This document shows positions 53,638 to 63,699 of a stretch of 64,000 bases of DNA, one piece after another (within the stretch, counting starts at the first letter, position 1; each line of letters starts with the position of its first letter). The stretch spans positions 713,517,202-713,581,201 of the forward strand of contig NC_064617.1 of NCBI RefSeq assembly GCF_023898315.1, written 5' to 3'. The notes under the pieces were generated by a model. It had not been told where the DNA came from, did not search any database, and worked only from the letters and a program-made list of their open reading frames with translations. The stretch is from Schistocerca nitens (Eukaryota; Arthropoda; Insecta; Orthoptera; Acrididae). The translations under genes and the position numbers were made by a program.

Positions 53638-54165
53638 CGGGTAAGCACATACAAGATTCTTTCTTTGTGCACATCTACGGCAAAGTACCTTTCGGATTAT
53701 ATAAGTTTCATCGGCCTCCTTGTATAATTAATGCTGAAAACCAGCGCTTCAATTTCCATACTCTATCATAATATTTTATGATAATTGTTCCTGATGCCAA
53801 ACGCCACGGTGTCAGTCTGACGGACACAGGAATTTTCGTCTTGTAAGACAGGTCCGATAATGTTAGGATGCAAATTAAAATGGTGATATTAAGTCAAGGA
53901 CTGATTATTGTCTTGCTGCCCAACAGAGTCGTTTCACATCAAGATATAATAATGCTCAATTATAATCTGAATGGCCTTGATCTTTTAGGCGACTTCGTCT
54001 GTTCGATGCTACATTATTCACGCACGCAATTCCGCTACACGCAATATCACGCACCAACTGTGCATTTCTGCTTGCTACGATTGCGGCACGTTGATAGAAT
54101 AATAAAAGAGTAATTTAGTCAAAATTGGGCACCATAAATCATCAATTATCGACACATAGACACTC

Positions 54166-54166
<1 letters not shown>
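53638..54166. other. Unassigned
   Basis: No recognised gene or repeat before the AC array. Confidence 0.4.

Positions 54167-54210
<44 letters not shown>
54167..54210. repeat. (AC)22 microsatellite
   Basis: Uninterrupted AC dinucleotides for 44 bp. The apparent minus-strand CVCVCV frame is an artefact of this array. Confidence 0.98.
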
Positions 54211-54212
<2 letters not shown>

Positions 54213-54621
54213 TCCAATGGGATACGTTATCGCTACAAAGTAATTGCAGCTTTCCATTTGACGATTAATCTGATGACACCCCCGTACTCCGATAACAAGT
54301 ATTCTTCCGAGATCAAATAATTAATAAAATTTTCGAGTCCGATCAATTTTCCAAGTAATCTAGTCATTAATTTATCCCTCAAGGATACAATAAAAATCAT
54401 GCAACTTCATAACAAACTTTATCAAAATTCAATGTGTAATCAATCAGTATTAATTTATCCTTTCATACCTGCAAATATTTTGTGGTAATAGTATCAGCTT
54501 CTGTTGTAAGATTTTTTATTTAAGAAACACGACAGACTTTAGTCTCATACAAGCACTTTCAAGTAATGTGAAATAAATGTTTATTTAGGTGAACAACGTT
54601 AAGTGATCCTCTGACTGAATA
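54211..54621. other. Unassigned AT-rich sequence
   Basis: Nothing recognised. Confidence 0.4.
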
Positions 54622-56005
54622 TACAGTGTGTTACAAAAGGTACGGCCAAACTTTCAGGGAACGTTACTCACACACAAAGAAAGAAAATATGTTATGTGGA
54701 CATGTGTCCGGAAACGCGTACTTTCCATGCTAGAGCTCACTGTATTACTTCTCTTCAAATCACATTAATCATGGAATGGAAACACACAGCAACAGAACTT
54801 ACCAGCGTGACTTCAAACACTTTGTTACAGGAAACGTTCAAAATGTCCTCCGTTAGCGAGGATACATGCATCCATCCTCCGTCGCATGGAATCCCTGATG
54901 CGCTGATGCAGCCCTGGAGAATGGCGTATTTATCACAGCCATCCACAAAATGAGCACGAAGAGTCTCTACATTTGGTACCGGGGTTGCGTAGACAAGAGC
55001 TTTCACATGCCCCCATAAATGAAAGTGAAGAGGGTTGAGGTCAGGAGAGCGTGGAGGCCATGGAATTGGTCCGCCTCTACCAATCCATCGGTCACCGAAT
55101 CTGTTGTTGAGAAGCGTACGAACACTTCGACTGAAATGTGCAGGAGCTCCATCGTGCATGAACCACATGTTGTGTCGTACTTGTAAAGGCACATGTTCTA
55201 GCAGCACATCCCGTATGAAATCATGATAACGTGCTCCATTGAGCGTAGGTGGAAGAACATGGGGCCCAATCAAGACATCACCAACAATGCCTGCCCAAAC
55301 GTTCACAGAAAATATGTGTTGATGACGTGATTGCACAATTGCGTGCGGATTCTCGTCAGCCCACACACGTTGATTGTGAAAATTTACAATTTGATCACGT
55401 TGGAATGAAGCCTCATCCGTAAAGAGAACATTTGCACTGAAATGAGGATTGACACATTGTTGGATGAACCATTCGCAGAAGTGTACCCGTGGAGGCCAAT
55501 CAGCTGCTGATAGTGCCTGCACACGCTGTACATGGTACGGAAACAACTGGTTGTTCCGTAGCACTCTTCATACAGTGACGTGGTCAACGTTATCTTGTAC
55601 AGCAGCAACTTCTCTGACGCTGACATTAGGGTTATCGTCAACTGCACGAAGAATTGCCTCGTCCATTGCAGGTGTCCTCGTCGTTCTAGGTCTTCCCCAG
55701 TCGTGAGTCATAGGCTATAATGTTCCGTGCTCCCTAAGACGCCGATCAATTGCTTCGAACGTCTTCCTGTCGGGACACCTTCGTTCTGGAAATCTGTCTC
55801 GATACAAACGTACCGCGCCACGGCTATTGCCCCGTGCTAGCTGGCGGTGAATCGAGGAAGTACAGTACATACTGACGAAACTAAAATGAGCTCTAACATG
55901 GAAATTAAACGTTTCCGGACACATGTCCACATAACATCTTTTCTTTATTTGTGTGTGAGGAATGTTTCCTGAAAGTTTGGCCGTAGCTTTTTGTAACACC
56001 CTGTA
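54622..56005 (-). mobile_element. Mariner-like element, DD41 type
   Basis: Inverted ends CAGTGTGTTACAAAAGGTAC on the left and CAGGGTGTTACAAAAAGCTA on the complement of the right, both continuing CGGCCAAACTTTC. TA at 54622-54623 and 56004-56005. 1384 bp with one pseudogene on the minus strand. Confidence 0.92.
54830..55876 (-). pseudogene. Mariner-like transposase pseudogene (DD41-H)
   Basis: From MYCTSSIHRQL (ATG near 55870) the minus frame gives an N-terminal domain (GAVRLYRDRFPERRCPDRKT) like the one found in many insect mariner-like transposases. TAG (about 55715) and TGA (about 55570) interrupt the same frame. The catalytic part follows: FTDEASFQRD, FMHDGAPAHFSRSV, then NPLHFHLWGHVKAL, in which the third catalytic aspartate of the usual P-L-D-F is histidine, 41 residues after the second. 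Near 54930 a frameshift separates the normal C-terminus (RIRDSMRRRMDACILANG in another frame). Dead on four counts. The 3' boundary is approximate. Confidence 0.85.
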
Positions 56006-57355
56006 TATTTGACGTTACTTTAACACAGCTTGAGTTCAGAACCAGTTGTGCATTTTAATTTTTAGATAATAATTTTTACACCTGAAACAATTGTTACTGT
56101 CACTAATCACGATAGAATCACAAACCTGCTTCTATCAACGTCGCTCAATCCATTACCCAGGAATATACCGCTTTTTCGTCTATATGAGGGACGAAACACA
56201 GCATAACACACATTCATTCATCATGGTTCAGTATTAATGGAACAATAATGTTTTAAAAAAAGGCAGCTGCTTATTAACAGCATATAATGTTCTAGCAAGA
56301 AGAAAACGTTTTTAACAACATGTGATGCCGTTTTACGCGAAGGATCTTTTTTTAACAACGGTATCGGTTAATCAGGATGTGGCGTTATCACCTGTAGACA
56401 CACTTAAGACTCTAAAAATATGCATTCTGAAATGATTATACGACTAAAGCTCTGAATGCCGGAAGGCGGTCTAACAACTTGTCGGGATTTGCGTTGAGTA
56501 TATCTGCAAAATAGTGCACTTGTCGACAGTAAGCTCCGTATGTCGTGTTTGGAAACAAACTTGATCCATTCACTCGCGATAATTATTATTGAACACATTA
56601 ATATCCACTTTAGTCTTCGCCCTTTATCTAGCATTTACGGCTGCTCGATTCTGCCTCTGGCTTGTTTCTTCCGCAGTGTTAACTTTACGTTAACGGTGCT
56701 CTAAACGGCAGTATCGAGGGGTTTGCTGATGAATAGTTAGTGCATCATATCCAGGCAATACCGGTACCTTGCACTGAGTGACGTTTGCACGGAGTGACAC
56801 TTGCATGGAGCCTGGGGCTCTTGCCGGGCTAACCGGCTTTTCACAGGTACCCGCAAACCAAGAAGTCTGGCAGTTCTGCACAGCTGCTCTGCTTGTTGGC
56901 TCGCACTCAAACCGCAGCAGTGACCAACCTTGTATCGCTTCTAGGTGTCTTATTAACGCGTTTCGTGGCAAATTTATATTAAAGACTGTTGCATTAATGA
57001 GGACTGAAAATGAAATTCAACAGCTCTTTTAATATTTTGATGATGCATTAAACGGGGGGCAACTAAGTAAGAAGCATGGTATTTCTTATGGCTGTTGCAG
57101 CCTTATGATGGCTATCGTTTTGGGGCGAAATTTAAGTTGACAAATTTATATTTCGTTACCATTTTACGTAAACGTTAAGCGTAAGCGCACAGAATTTCAG
57201 TGAATATCACTTATTTTGCTTTTCACTAAAATATCAATGTCTGGCACCACTTTTCGAGTAATGCTAATTCGAAGACTAGCTCTTAAGTTGAAGTACACCA
57301 GTGAGCTCCTGTGGGTGAATTTCGTTCTCTTCATTGCGTAAAAAAACCAGCATGT
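56006..57355. other. Unassigned
   Basis: Frames of 76-93 codons without motifs; no repeat recognised over 1.3 kb. Confidence 0.45.
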
Positions 57356-57366
57356 ACGTGTGAGTC

Positions 57367-58144
57367 ACAGCAAAGGACCTGGAAGAGCAGTTGAACGGAA
57401 TGGACAGAGTCTTGAAAGGCGGATATAAGATGAACATCAACAAAAGGAAAACGAGGATAATGTAATGTAGTCTAATTAAATCAGGTAATGCTAAGGGAAT
57501 TACATTAGGAAATGAGACAAGCCTTAACAATTTTGTAACACTTAAAGTAGTTGATGAGTTCTGCTATTTGCGGAGCAAAATAACTGATGATTGTCGAAGT
57601 AGAGAGGATATAAAATGTAGACTAGCAATGGCAAGAAAAGCTTTTCTGAAGAAGAGAAATTTGTTAAAATAGAGTACAGATTTAAGTGTCAGGAAGTCTT
57701 ATCTAAAAGTATTTGTATGGAGTGTAGCCATGTATGGATGTGAAACATGGACGATAAATAGTTTAGACAAGAAGAGAATAGAAGCTTTCGAAATGTGGTG
57801 CTACAGAAGAACGCTGATGATTAGATGGGTAGGTCACGTAACAAATGAGGAGGTACTGAATAGAATCGGGGAGAGGAGGAACTTGTGGCACAACTTGACT
57901 AGAAGAAGGGATCGGTTAGTAGGACACGTTCTGCGGCATCAAGGGATCACCAATTTAGTGATGGAGGGAAGCGTGGAGGGTAAAACTCGTAGAGGGAGAC
58001 CAAGAGATGAATACACTATGCAGATGTGGAAGGATGTAGGATGCAGTATTTAATCGGAGATGAAGAAACTTGCACAGGATGGAGTAGCATGGAGAGCTGC
58101 ATCAAACCAGTCTCTGGACTGATGACCACAACAACAACAACAAC
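57367..58144 (+). pseudogene. RTE-type LINE 3' part (subfamily A)
   Basis: 5'-truncated just after the FADD box region (AAAGGACCTGGAAGAGCAGTTG). It encodes KGGYKMNINKRK, RSREDIKCRLAMARKAFLKKRN with stops (TAA near 57462, TAG near 57670), then a clean 107-codon stretch at 57730-58053 (YGCETWTINSLDKKRIEAFEM, GVEGKTRRGRPRDE-like). The tail is CCACAACAACAACAACA. Near-perfect 11-bp duplication ACGTGTGAGTC (57356-57366) and ACGTGTAAGTC (58145-58155). Confidence 0.92.
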
Positions 58145-58253
58145 ACGTGTAAGTCTAAATATAGACATAATCGTACTGCAGAATTGTAAAGTGGTGAAAA
58201 TTTACGTTGAGAAGACAGAAGTCTACGAGACAAATTTTGCTATGAAACTAATC

Positions 58254-58306
58254 ATGCAAACTTGGCGGGAGCCATCAGGTATGACTTCAGGTCACCGCTT
58301 GTAGAG
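58254..58306 (+). mobile_element. Tc1-like transposase shred
   Basis: GGGAGCCATCAGGTATGACTTCAGG parallels the complement of 15365-15410, the WGTIAYDFR block of the Tc1 copy at 14985. Only about 50 bp match. Confidence 0.45.
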
Positions 58307-58713
58307 CGCATGCCACGCAACTTTGCGCAGCCAGCAATTACTGGTGGTGGGGGAGCCATCTGTTGCAACGTAGCGAGAGTGCGCTTTACATGTGCTCCAT
58401 TCGGCAGTCGGATACTGTCTGCCGGCCATTAACGTTACGTACTCATACAAGAAATGTGACCAGTTCAGTGATTGACGCCTTTGTCAGAAAGACCATGTCG
58501 TCAAACTGTGTGCTCTTAAATGGCAAACGGTACGACGGTTGGTGACGAAATGGTCGGTTCCGACCCGCTCCCTCTTCGATGAGGTTTGTGTGGATGCAGC
58601 TTACTGTGCTTGAGTTTTGAGTGTTCTATTTCGTTATTAGTATGACGAACGATGTTTTCTATCATTTCATCGGTCATAAGAAGTGAAAATAATGTTTTTT
58701 CAGCTGTATACCC
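58307..58713. other. Unassigned
   Basis: No recognised features. Confidence 0.4.
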
Positions 58714-59037
58714 TCAGGCCTTTCCTTTAGTCCAGGTAGGTGAGTAATCACATTTGAGGAAGGAGTTCGTTAATATTTTGAACGTAAAGGCTTGTAGGTC
58801 CATAACTGATTCAAAATTTCTATATTCTGTTCCTTCTTCTTCACTCTCGTACACCTCACCCACATCATCACAGTCGAAAACATCTTTTATGTCACTGTTC
58901 ATAAGACTTCCATCGTCTGAGACAGACTCTTCAAGTTCAGGGTCACCGTCCTCTTGGTCTGAAGGATACGCCTGGCGATGTAACTCAGCTAGAAATGCCT
59001 CCGGTTTGTGTAACAGTTGTTTCCGAGGATTTTCACA
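58714..59037 (-). CDS. Unrecognised acidic open frame, probably a remnant
   Basis: A minus-strand frame is open for about 107 codons and ends at 58714. Its upstream part has QEDGDPELEESVSDDGSL, and the first ATG (58902) begins MNSDIKDVFDCDD, then EVYESEEEGTEY. The acidic, low-complexity composition resembles the N-terminal leader of some DNA transposases or a nuclear protein tail, but no fold or motif is diagnostic. No ATG precedes the upstream half, so it may be an exon or pseudogene fragment. Function unknown. Confidence 0.3.
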   Translation of the reverse strand, partial: CENPRKQLLHKPEAFLAELHRQAYPSDQEDGDPELEESVSDDGSLMNSDIKDVFDCDDVGEVYESEEEGTEYRNFESVMDLQAFTFKILTNSFLKCDYSPTWTKGKA

Positions 59038-59153
59038 TCAAAATTGTGAAAAAGATTCATGGTAAAGTTAGTAACATTGCTGGTACTGTTGGATCGGATA
59101 AGACCCGGAACAAACATAGCAAGCCAAGGTCACTTACTCGGTAACTACAGTCA

Positions 59154-59301
59154 AAAAAATGTTCAAATGTGTGTGAAATCTTATGGGACTTACCTGCTAA
59201 GGCCATCAGTCCCTAAGCTTACACACTACGTAACCTAAATTAAACTAAGGACAAACACACACACACCCATACCCGAGGGAGGACTCGAACCTCCGCCGGG
59301 A
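59154..59301 (-). mobile_element. SINE (family 2-like), 5'-truncated, reverse
   Basis: AAATGTTCAAATGTGTGTGAAATC tail, TCAGTCCCTAAGCTTACACAC, CCTAAATTAAACTAAGGACA and box-B complement GGAGGACTCGAACCTCC, ending at CGCCGGGA. 12-bp duplication TAACTACAGTCA at 59142-59153 and 59302-59313. The body differs from the copies at 7457 and 36115, so it is a sister subfamily. Confidence 0.9.
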
Positions 59302-59522
59302 TAACTACAGTCACTCCAACAGCCATCACACTACTGGCTAGTGGGGTCCCTGACCGGCTCGACTCCCTGCACTGGCCGAGTTGAGCAGTGTAGTGGAAAA
59401 TTGAACCGTTGGGTCGGATTCGACGCACACCGTGCCCTCTGAGGGTTGAAATACGGGGCTGTATAAAATCTGGAAAGCAGAAAAATAACATTGAGAGATT
59501 TGCATTGTTTGTCGTTTCCGTC
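59302..59522. other. Unassigned
   Basis: Short stretch with no recognised feature. Confidence 0.35.
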
Positions 59523-59537
59523 GATAATGCAAGAAAA

Positions 59538-59942
59538 ATATAGTTCAAATGGCTCTGAGCACTATGGGACTCGACTGCTGTGGTCATAAGTTCAAAAAAA
59601 TGGCTCTGAGCACTATGGGACTCAACTGCTGTGGTTATCAGTCCCCTAGAACTTAGAACTACTTAAACCTAACTAATCTAAGGACATCACACACATCCAT
59701 GCCCGAGGCAGGATTCGAACCTGCGACCGTAGCAGTCGCACGGTTCCGGACTGCGCGCCTAGAACCGCGAGACCACCGCGGCCGGCATGGTCATAAGTCC
59801 CCTAGAACTTAGAACTACTTAAACCTAACTAACCTAAGGACATCACACACATCCATGCCCGAGGCAGGATTCGAACCTGCGACCGTAGCGGTCGTGCGGT
59901 TCCAGACTGTAGCGCCTTTAACCGCTCGGTCACTCCGGCCGG
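59538..59942 (-). mobile_element. SINE (family 1) interrupted by another family-1 SINE, reverse
   Basis: Outer pieces 59538-59591 and 59788-59942 join into one complete reverse copy (AGTTCAAATGGCTCTGAGC to CACTCCGGCCGG). Perfect 15-bp duplication GATAATGCAAGAAAA at 59523-59537 and 59943-59957. Confidence 0.96.
59592..59787 (-). mobile_element. Inner SINE (family 1), reverse
   Basis: TCAAAAAAATGGCTCTGAGC to ACCGCGGCCGGCA. Flanked by TGGTCATAAGT (59581-59591 and 59788-59798), which is outer SINE sequence. Same orientation as its host SINE. Confidence 0.95.
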
Positions 59943-59957
59943 GATAATGCAAGAAAA

Positions 59958-60639
59958 TGTCATGATTAATAGTTGGAAAAGCGAAAAATGTATATTTACT
60001 GACACATCCTGTACCAACAGTGGCTTTTGACCATTCTGAAACAATTTCTATAACACTCTTAAAATGTTTTGCAGTACGTGTGATTAATGCGAAAAACTGC
60101 GACACATTTACAAGTTTTTATCTCTCCCTGTCGAATCCAAATATTACGCTCAACTTGTGATGGCTTGCAAACTGTAGTCAGAATTATTTATTTGGAGTTG
60201 CAGAGTAAATTTTTACACATATGAAACTTACAATTGTCACTTTTTTAAGTGACTTAAGCAAATGTCTGAGCGATCTACATTTATAGTATTTTTCCGGCAA
60301 GTAGCTGAAAGCATCTTATTTCAGAAATATTTAAAAAAGAACCATTGGGGTTTTCTGTTTCTAGGCACCTTACCTATATCAAACTGCTTATAACTGTCGC
60401 AGATATTGTTTCTATTGTACATAGTTATTACCATACATAATATAAAACAAGTTTCCACATGTTCTTTGTTGGGGATAATCTCGAGGAAAGCAAGGACATA
60501 CTTCGATAATCTTTGCAACACATGTTTGAAGGCGATATTCAATATTAGAATACTTAATTACTGATATAACAGACATATCATGTGGAATGAACGAATAATC
60601 ACTGTTTGAATAGTTAAGAAAGCTATCCGACTAGCACAA
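59958..60639. other. Unassigned
   Basis: AT-rich, frames under 75 codons, nothing recognised. Confidence 0.4.
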
Positions 60640-63025
60640 ATACCAAATAAATTTTGGATATTTTTACGGCTAGGTGTCCATCTCTATTTAGAGTTCACAA
60701 CGAAATCGGCGAGTTGTTGATAACCGAAGACGATCTTTCAACAAAGTCCACACCGAAACGGCATATGGAATATAGTGCTGATACAGTAGACGATAAATAT
60801 AACGCTTTCCTCAAGACTTTTCTCGTGCTCTTTGAAAGTTGCTTTCCGTTAGAACGTTCAAAACAGGGTACTAGCACAAACAGGCAGCCTGGGTGGCTGA
60901 CTAATGGGATAAGAATATCTTGTAGAACAAAGTGGCAATTATATCAAAACGTTAGAAACAGTCAAAATCTAAATGCAGCAGCCCATTACAAACAGTATTG
61001 TAAGGTGCTTAAAAAAGTATGTGGTATGCAGATAGAATAGCTAAGTCTCAGGATAAAATTAAAACCATATGGTCAGTCGTAAAGGAAGTGGCTGGTCTGC
61101 AGAGACAGGTCGAGAATATAGAATCAGTGCGTAGTGGGGATGTCCGTGTTACTGATAAGTCGCATATATGTACAGTATTTAATAATCACTTTCCGAATAT
61201 AGCAGGTGAACTAAATAGAAACCTAGTCCCAACAGGGAATCATATAGCGCTCTTAGAAAAAAGTGTTCCGAGACTGTTGCCTGAAATGCTCCTCCATGAT
61301 ACTGACAAGAGGGAGATTGAGTTAATAATTAAATCACTAAAGACCAAGAACTCTCATGGATATGACGGGGTATCTAGCAGAATACTGAAGTATTGTTCCA
61401 CGTATGTTAGCTCAGTACTTAGCCATATCTGTAACTTTTCCTTTAGGAGTGGTCGGTTTCCTGACCGATTAAAGTACTCGGTAGTGAAGCCACTTTATAA
61501 AAAGGGAGACAGGGATAATGTTGACCTATTTCTATGCCATCGGTGTTTGCTAAAGTTATCGAGAGGGTTGTATATACAAGGCTACTGCAGCATTTAAATT
61601 CACATAATTTGCTGTCAAATGTACAGTTTGGTTTTAGAAATGGCTTAACAACTGAAAATGCTATAGTCTCTTTTCTCTGTGAGGTTTTGGACGGATTAAA
61701 TAAAAGGTTGCGAACGTTAGGTGTTTTCTTTGATTTAACGAAGGCTTTTGACTGTGTTGACCACAAAATATTACTGCAGAAGTTGGAACATTATGGAGTA
61801 AGGGGAGTAGCTTACAATTGGTTCGCCTCCTACTTTAAGAACAGAAAGCAGAAGGTAATCCTCCGCAATATTGAGAGTGGTAATGATGTTCAGTCCCAAT
61901 GGGGCACTGTTAAATGGGGCGTTCCCCAGGGGTCGGTGCTGGGGCCACTGCTGTTTCTTGTTTATATAAATGATATGCCTTCTAGTATTACAGGTGATTC
62001 AAAAATATTTCTGTTTGCTGATGACACCACCTTGGTAGTGAAGGATCTTGTGTGTAATATTGAAACATTATCAAATAATGTAGTTCATGATATAAGTTCG
62101 TGGCTTGTGGAAAATAATTTGATGCTAAATCACAGTAAGACTCAGTTTTTACAGTTTCTAACTCACAATTCAACAAGAACTGACATTTTAATCAGACAGA
62201 ATGGACATGTTATAAGCGAGACGGAACAGTTCAAGTTCCTAGGCGTACGGATAGATAGTAAGCTGTTGTGGAAAGCCCATGTTCAGGATCTTGTTCAGAA
62301 ACTAAATGCCGCTTTATTTACCATTAGAACAGTATCTGAAATAAGTGACATTTCAACACGAAAAGTAGTATACTTCGCATATTTTCATACGCTTATGTCA
62401 TATGGTATTATTTTTTGGGGTAATTCTTCTGATTCAAAAAGGGTATTTTTGGCTCAAAAACGGGCTGTTCGAGCTATGTATGGTGTAAGTTCGAAAACCT
62501 CTTGTCGACCCCTATTCAATAGCCTGGGAATTTTAACATTGCCCTCACAGTATGTATTTTCTTTAATGTCGTTGTTGTTAGCAATATTAGCTTATTCCCA
62601 AGAGTTAGCAGCTTTCACTCAGTTAATACTAGGCAGAAATCAAATCTGCATGTGGAATGCACTTCCTTGACTCTTTAGCAGAAAGGAGTGCAGTATTCTG
62701 CTGCATCCATTTTCAATAAGCTACCAAAAGAACTCAAAAATCTTAGCAGTAGCCCAAACACTTTTAAGTCTAAACTGAAGAGTTTCCTCATGGCTCACTC
62801 CTTCTATTCTGTCGAGGAGCTCCTGGAAGAGCTAAAAAATTAAGCAAATTCCAGTGTTACATTCTTGATTTTCTTTATTTAAACTAACGACTTGTCGCCT
62901 GAATATGTTTCTTATATTTCATTTTATCTGTTTCTACAATCGTGTTATAATTTCATGTATTGACTCGTTCCATGACCATGGAGACTTCTCCTAAATGTGG
63001 TCCCACGGAACAATAAATAAATAAA
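60640..63025 (+). mobile_element. CR1/jockey-like LINE lacking the endonuclease half
   Basis: A 5'-truncated LINE ending in CCACGGAACAATAAATAAATAAATAAA at about 63000-63025. The 3' untranslated part has CATTGACTCGTTCCATGACC-like sequence before the tail. This lineage differs from the GATGTA-tailed LINEs at 10264 and 28943. Confidence 0.88.
60654..62843 (+). pseudogene. CR1/jockey-like reverse transcriptase pseudogene
   Basis: 60654-61028 gives the region between endonuclease and polymerase (CFPLERSK, WLTNGIRISCRTKWQLY). A frameshift near 61025 leads to 61019-61520 (IAKSQDKIKTIWSVVKE, KTKNSHGYDGVSSRIL, FPDRLKYSVVKPLYKKGD). A second near 61525 leads to the longest stretch, 61534-62670, with KVIERVVYTRL, QFGFRNGLTTENAI, FFDLTKAFDCVDH (first catalytic D), VPQGSVLGPLLFLVYINDMP and FLFADDTTLV with both catalytic aspartates. 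It then has LGVRIDSKLLW and a C-terminal RRAVRAMYG-like block. A third shift near 62600 and a TAG lead to NKLPKELKNLSS and VEELLEELKN at 62843. The polymerase core itself is intact. Confidence 0.88.
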
Positions 63026-63141
63026 TAAAAATCTTTTTATCAGTCCGTTACCAACTAAGCAAATCCAGTCTCAAGTTGCATAATATAGGTTTAAGTTGTA
63101 CGATATATTTTTAAAAGCAGTAATAATCAGCAATGGCACAT

Positions 63142-63294
63142 TTAGTCCAAAACTTCTTTACCCTCGCTGTCTGATTCATACGAATCAGAATCGTGAGAAT
63201 TAATTATGAAAGGCACCATCACCGACTCTTTATCGACTTCCTTTTTAAAATCTTCTTCCTGCAGTGTTTCTGAAACTCTGACGCAGTTTGCCAT
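63142..63294 (-). CDS. Small acidic open frame (50 aa), unrecognised
   Basis: ATG at 63294-63292 to TAA at 63142-63144 gives MANCVRVSETLQEEDFKK and ends INSHDSDSYESDSEGKEVLD. The acidic serine-rich tail is suggestive of protein coding or of a transposase terminus, but the length is within chance and no family is recognisable. Confidence 0.2.
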   Translation of the reverse strand: MANCVRVSETLQEEDFKKEVDKESVMVPFIINSHDSDSYESDSEGKEVLD

Positions 63295-63567
63295 ACAGAG
63301 AAAGTTTCGTTGTTCACTGCTTCATGTGTGAGTTTTTCAACGTCCGGTATGCGGTAGGTGCTGTTTCGTTCTGCGGTATGGGCTCCAACTTGCGCCCACA
63401 GCAGCGCTTCTGTAGTGTGAGTGATATGGTGGTAACCCGATTATTCGGTGACCATGCTGTCGTTCAAGTTCATCTACCTCGTAAGTGCGGTGTTTAGACT
63501 TGTATGCATTAACGAGACGAGTAACTCTGCTGTGATCTGTGACGCAGAGTGAGGAATTCCATTAGAC

Positions 63568-63699
63568 GACAACCTTGAAATAATTTAATCCATTTTGGTA
63601 TCTGGGGTAGGAGCCTTACTGACTCGTACAGATGACAACCATGAAATAATTTCATCCTTTCTGGTATTGGAGGTAGGTGTCTTACTCACTTGCACAAAG
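63568..63699. repeat. Two-unit diverged tandem repeat, 66-bp period
   Basis: GACAACCTTGAAATAATTTA at 63568 and GACAACCATGAAATAATTTC at 63634 start two units that share CTTACTGACTCG/CTTACTCACTTG near their ends. On the minus strand both translate in the same frame (66 is a multiple of 3) as VSKTPTSNTRKD and VSKAPTPDTKMD, which may hint at a former coding repeat. Confidence 0.7.

Noticed and set aside
54075..54257. Minus-strand 60-codon frame with CVCVCVCV
   Set aside because: It is a translation of the (AC)22 microsatellite, not a protein.
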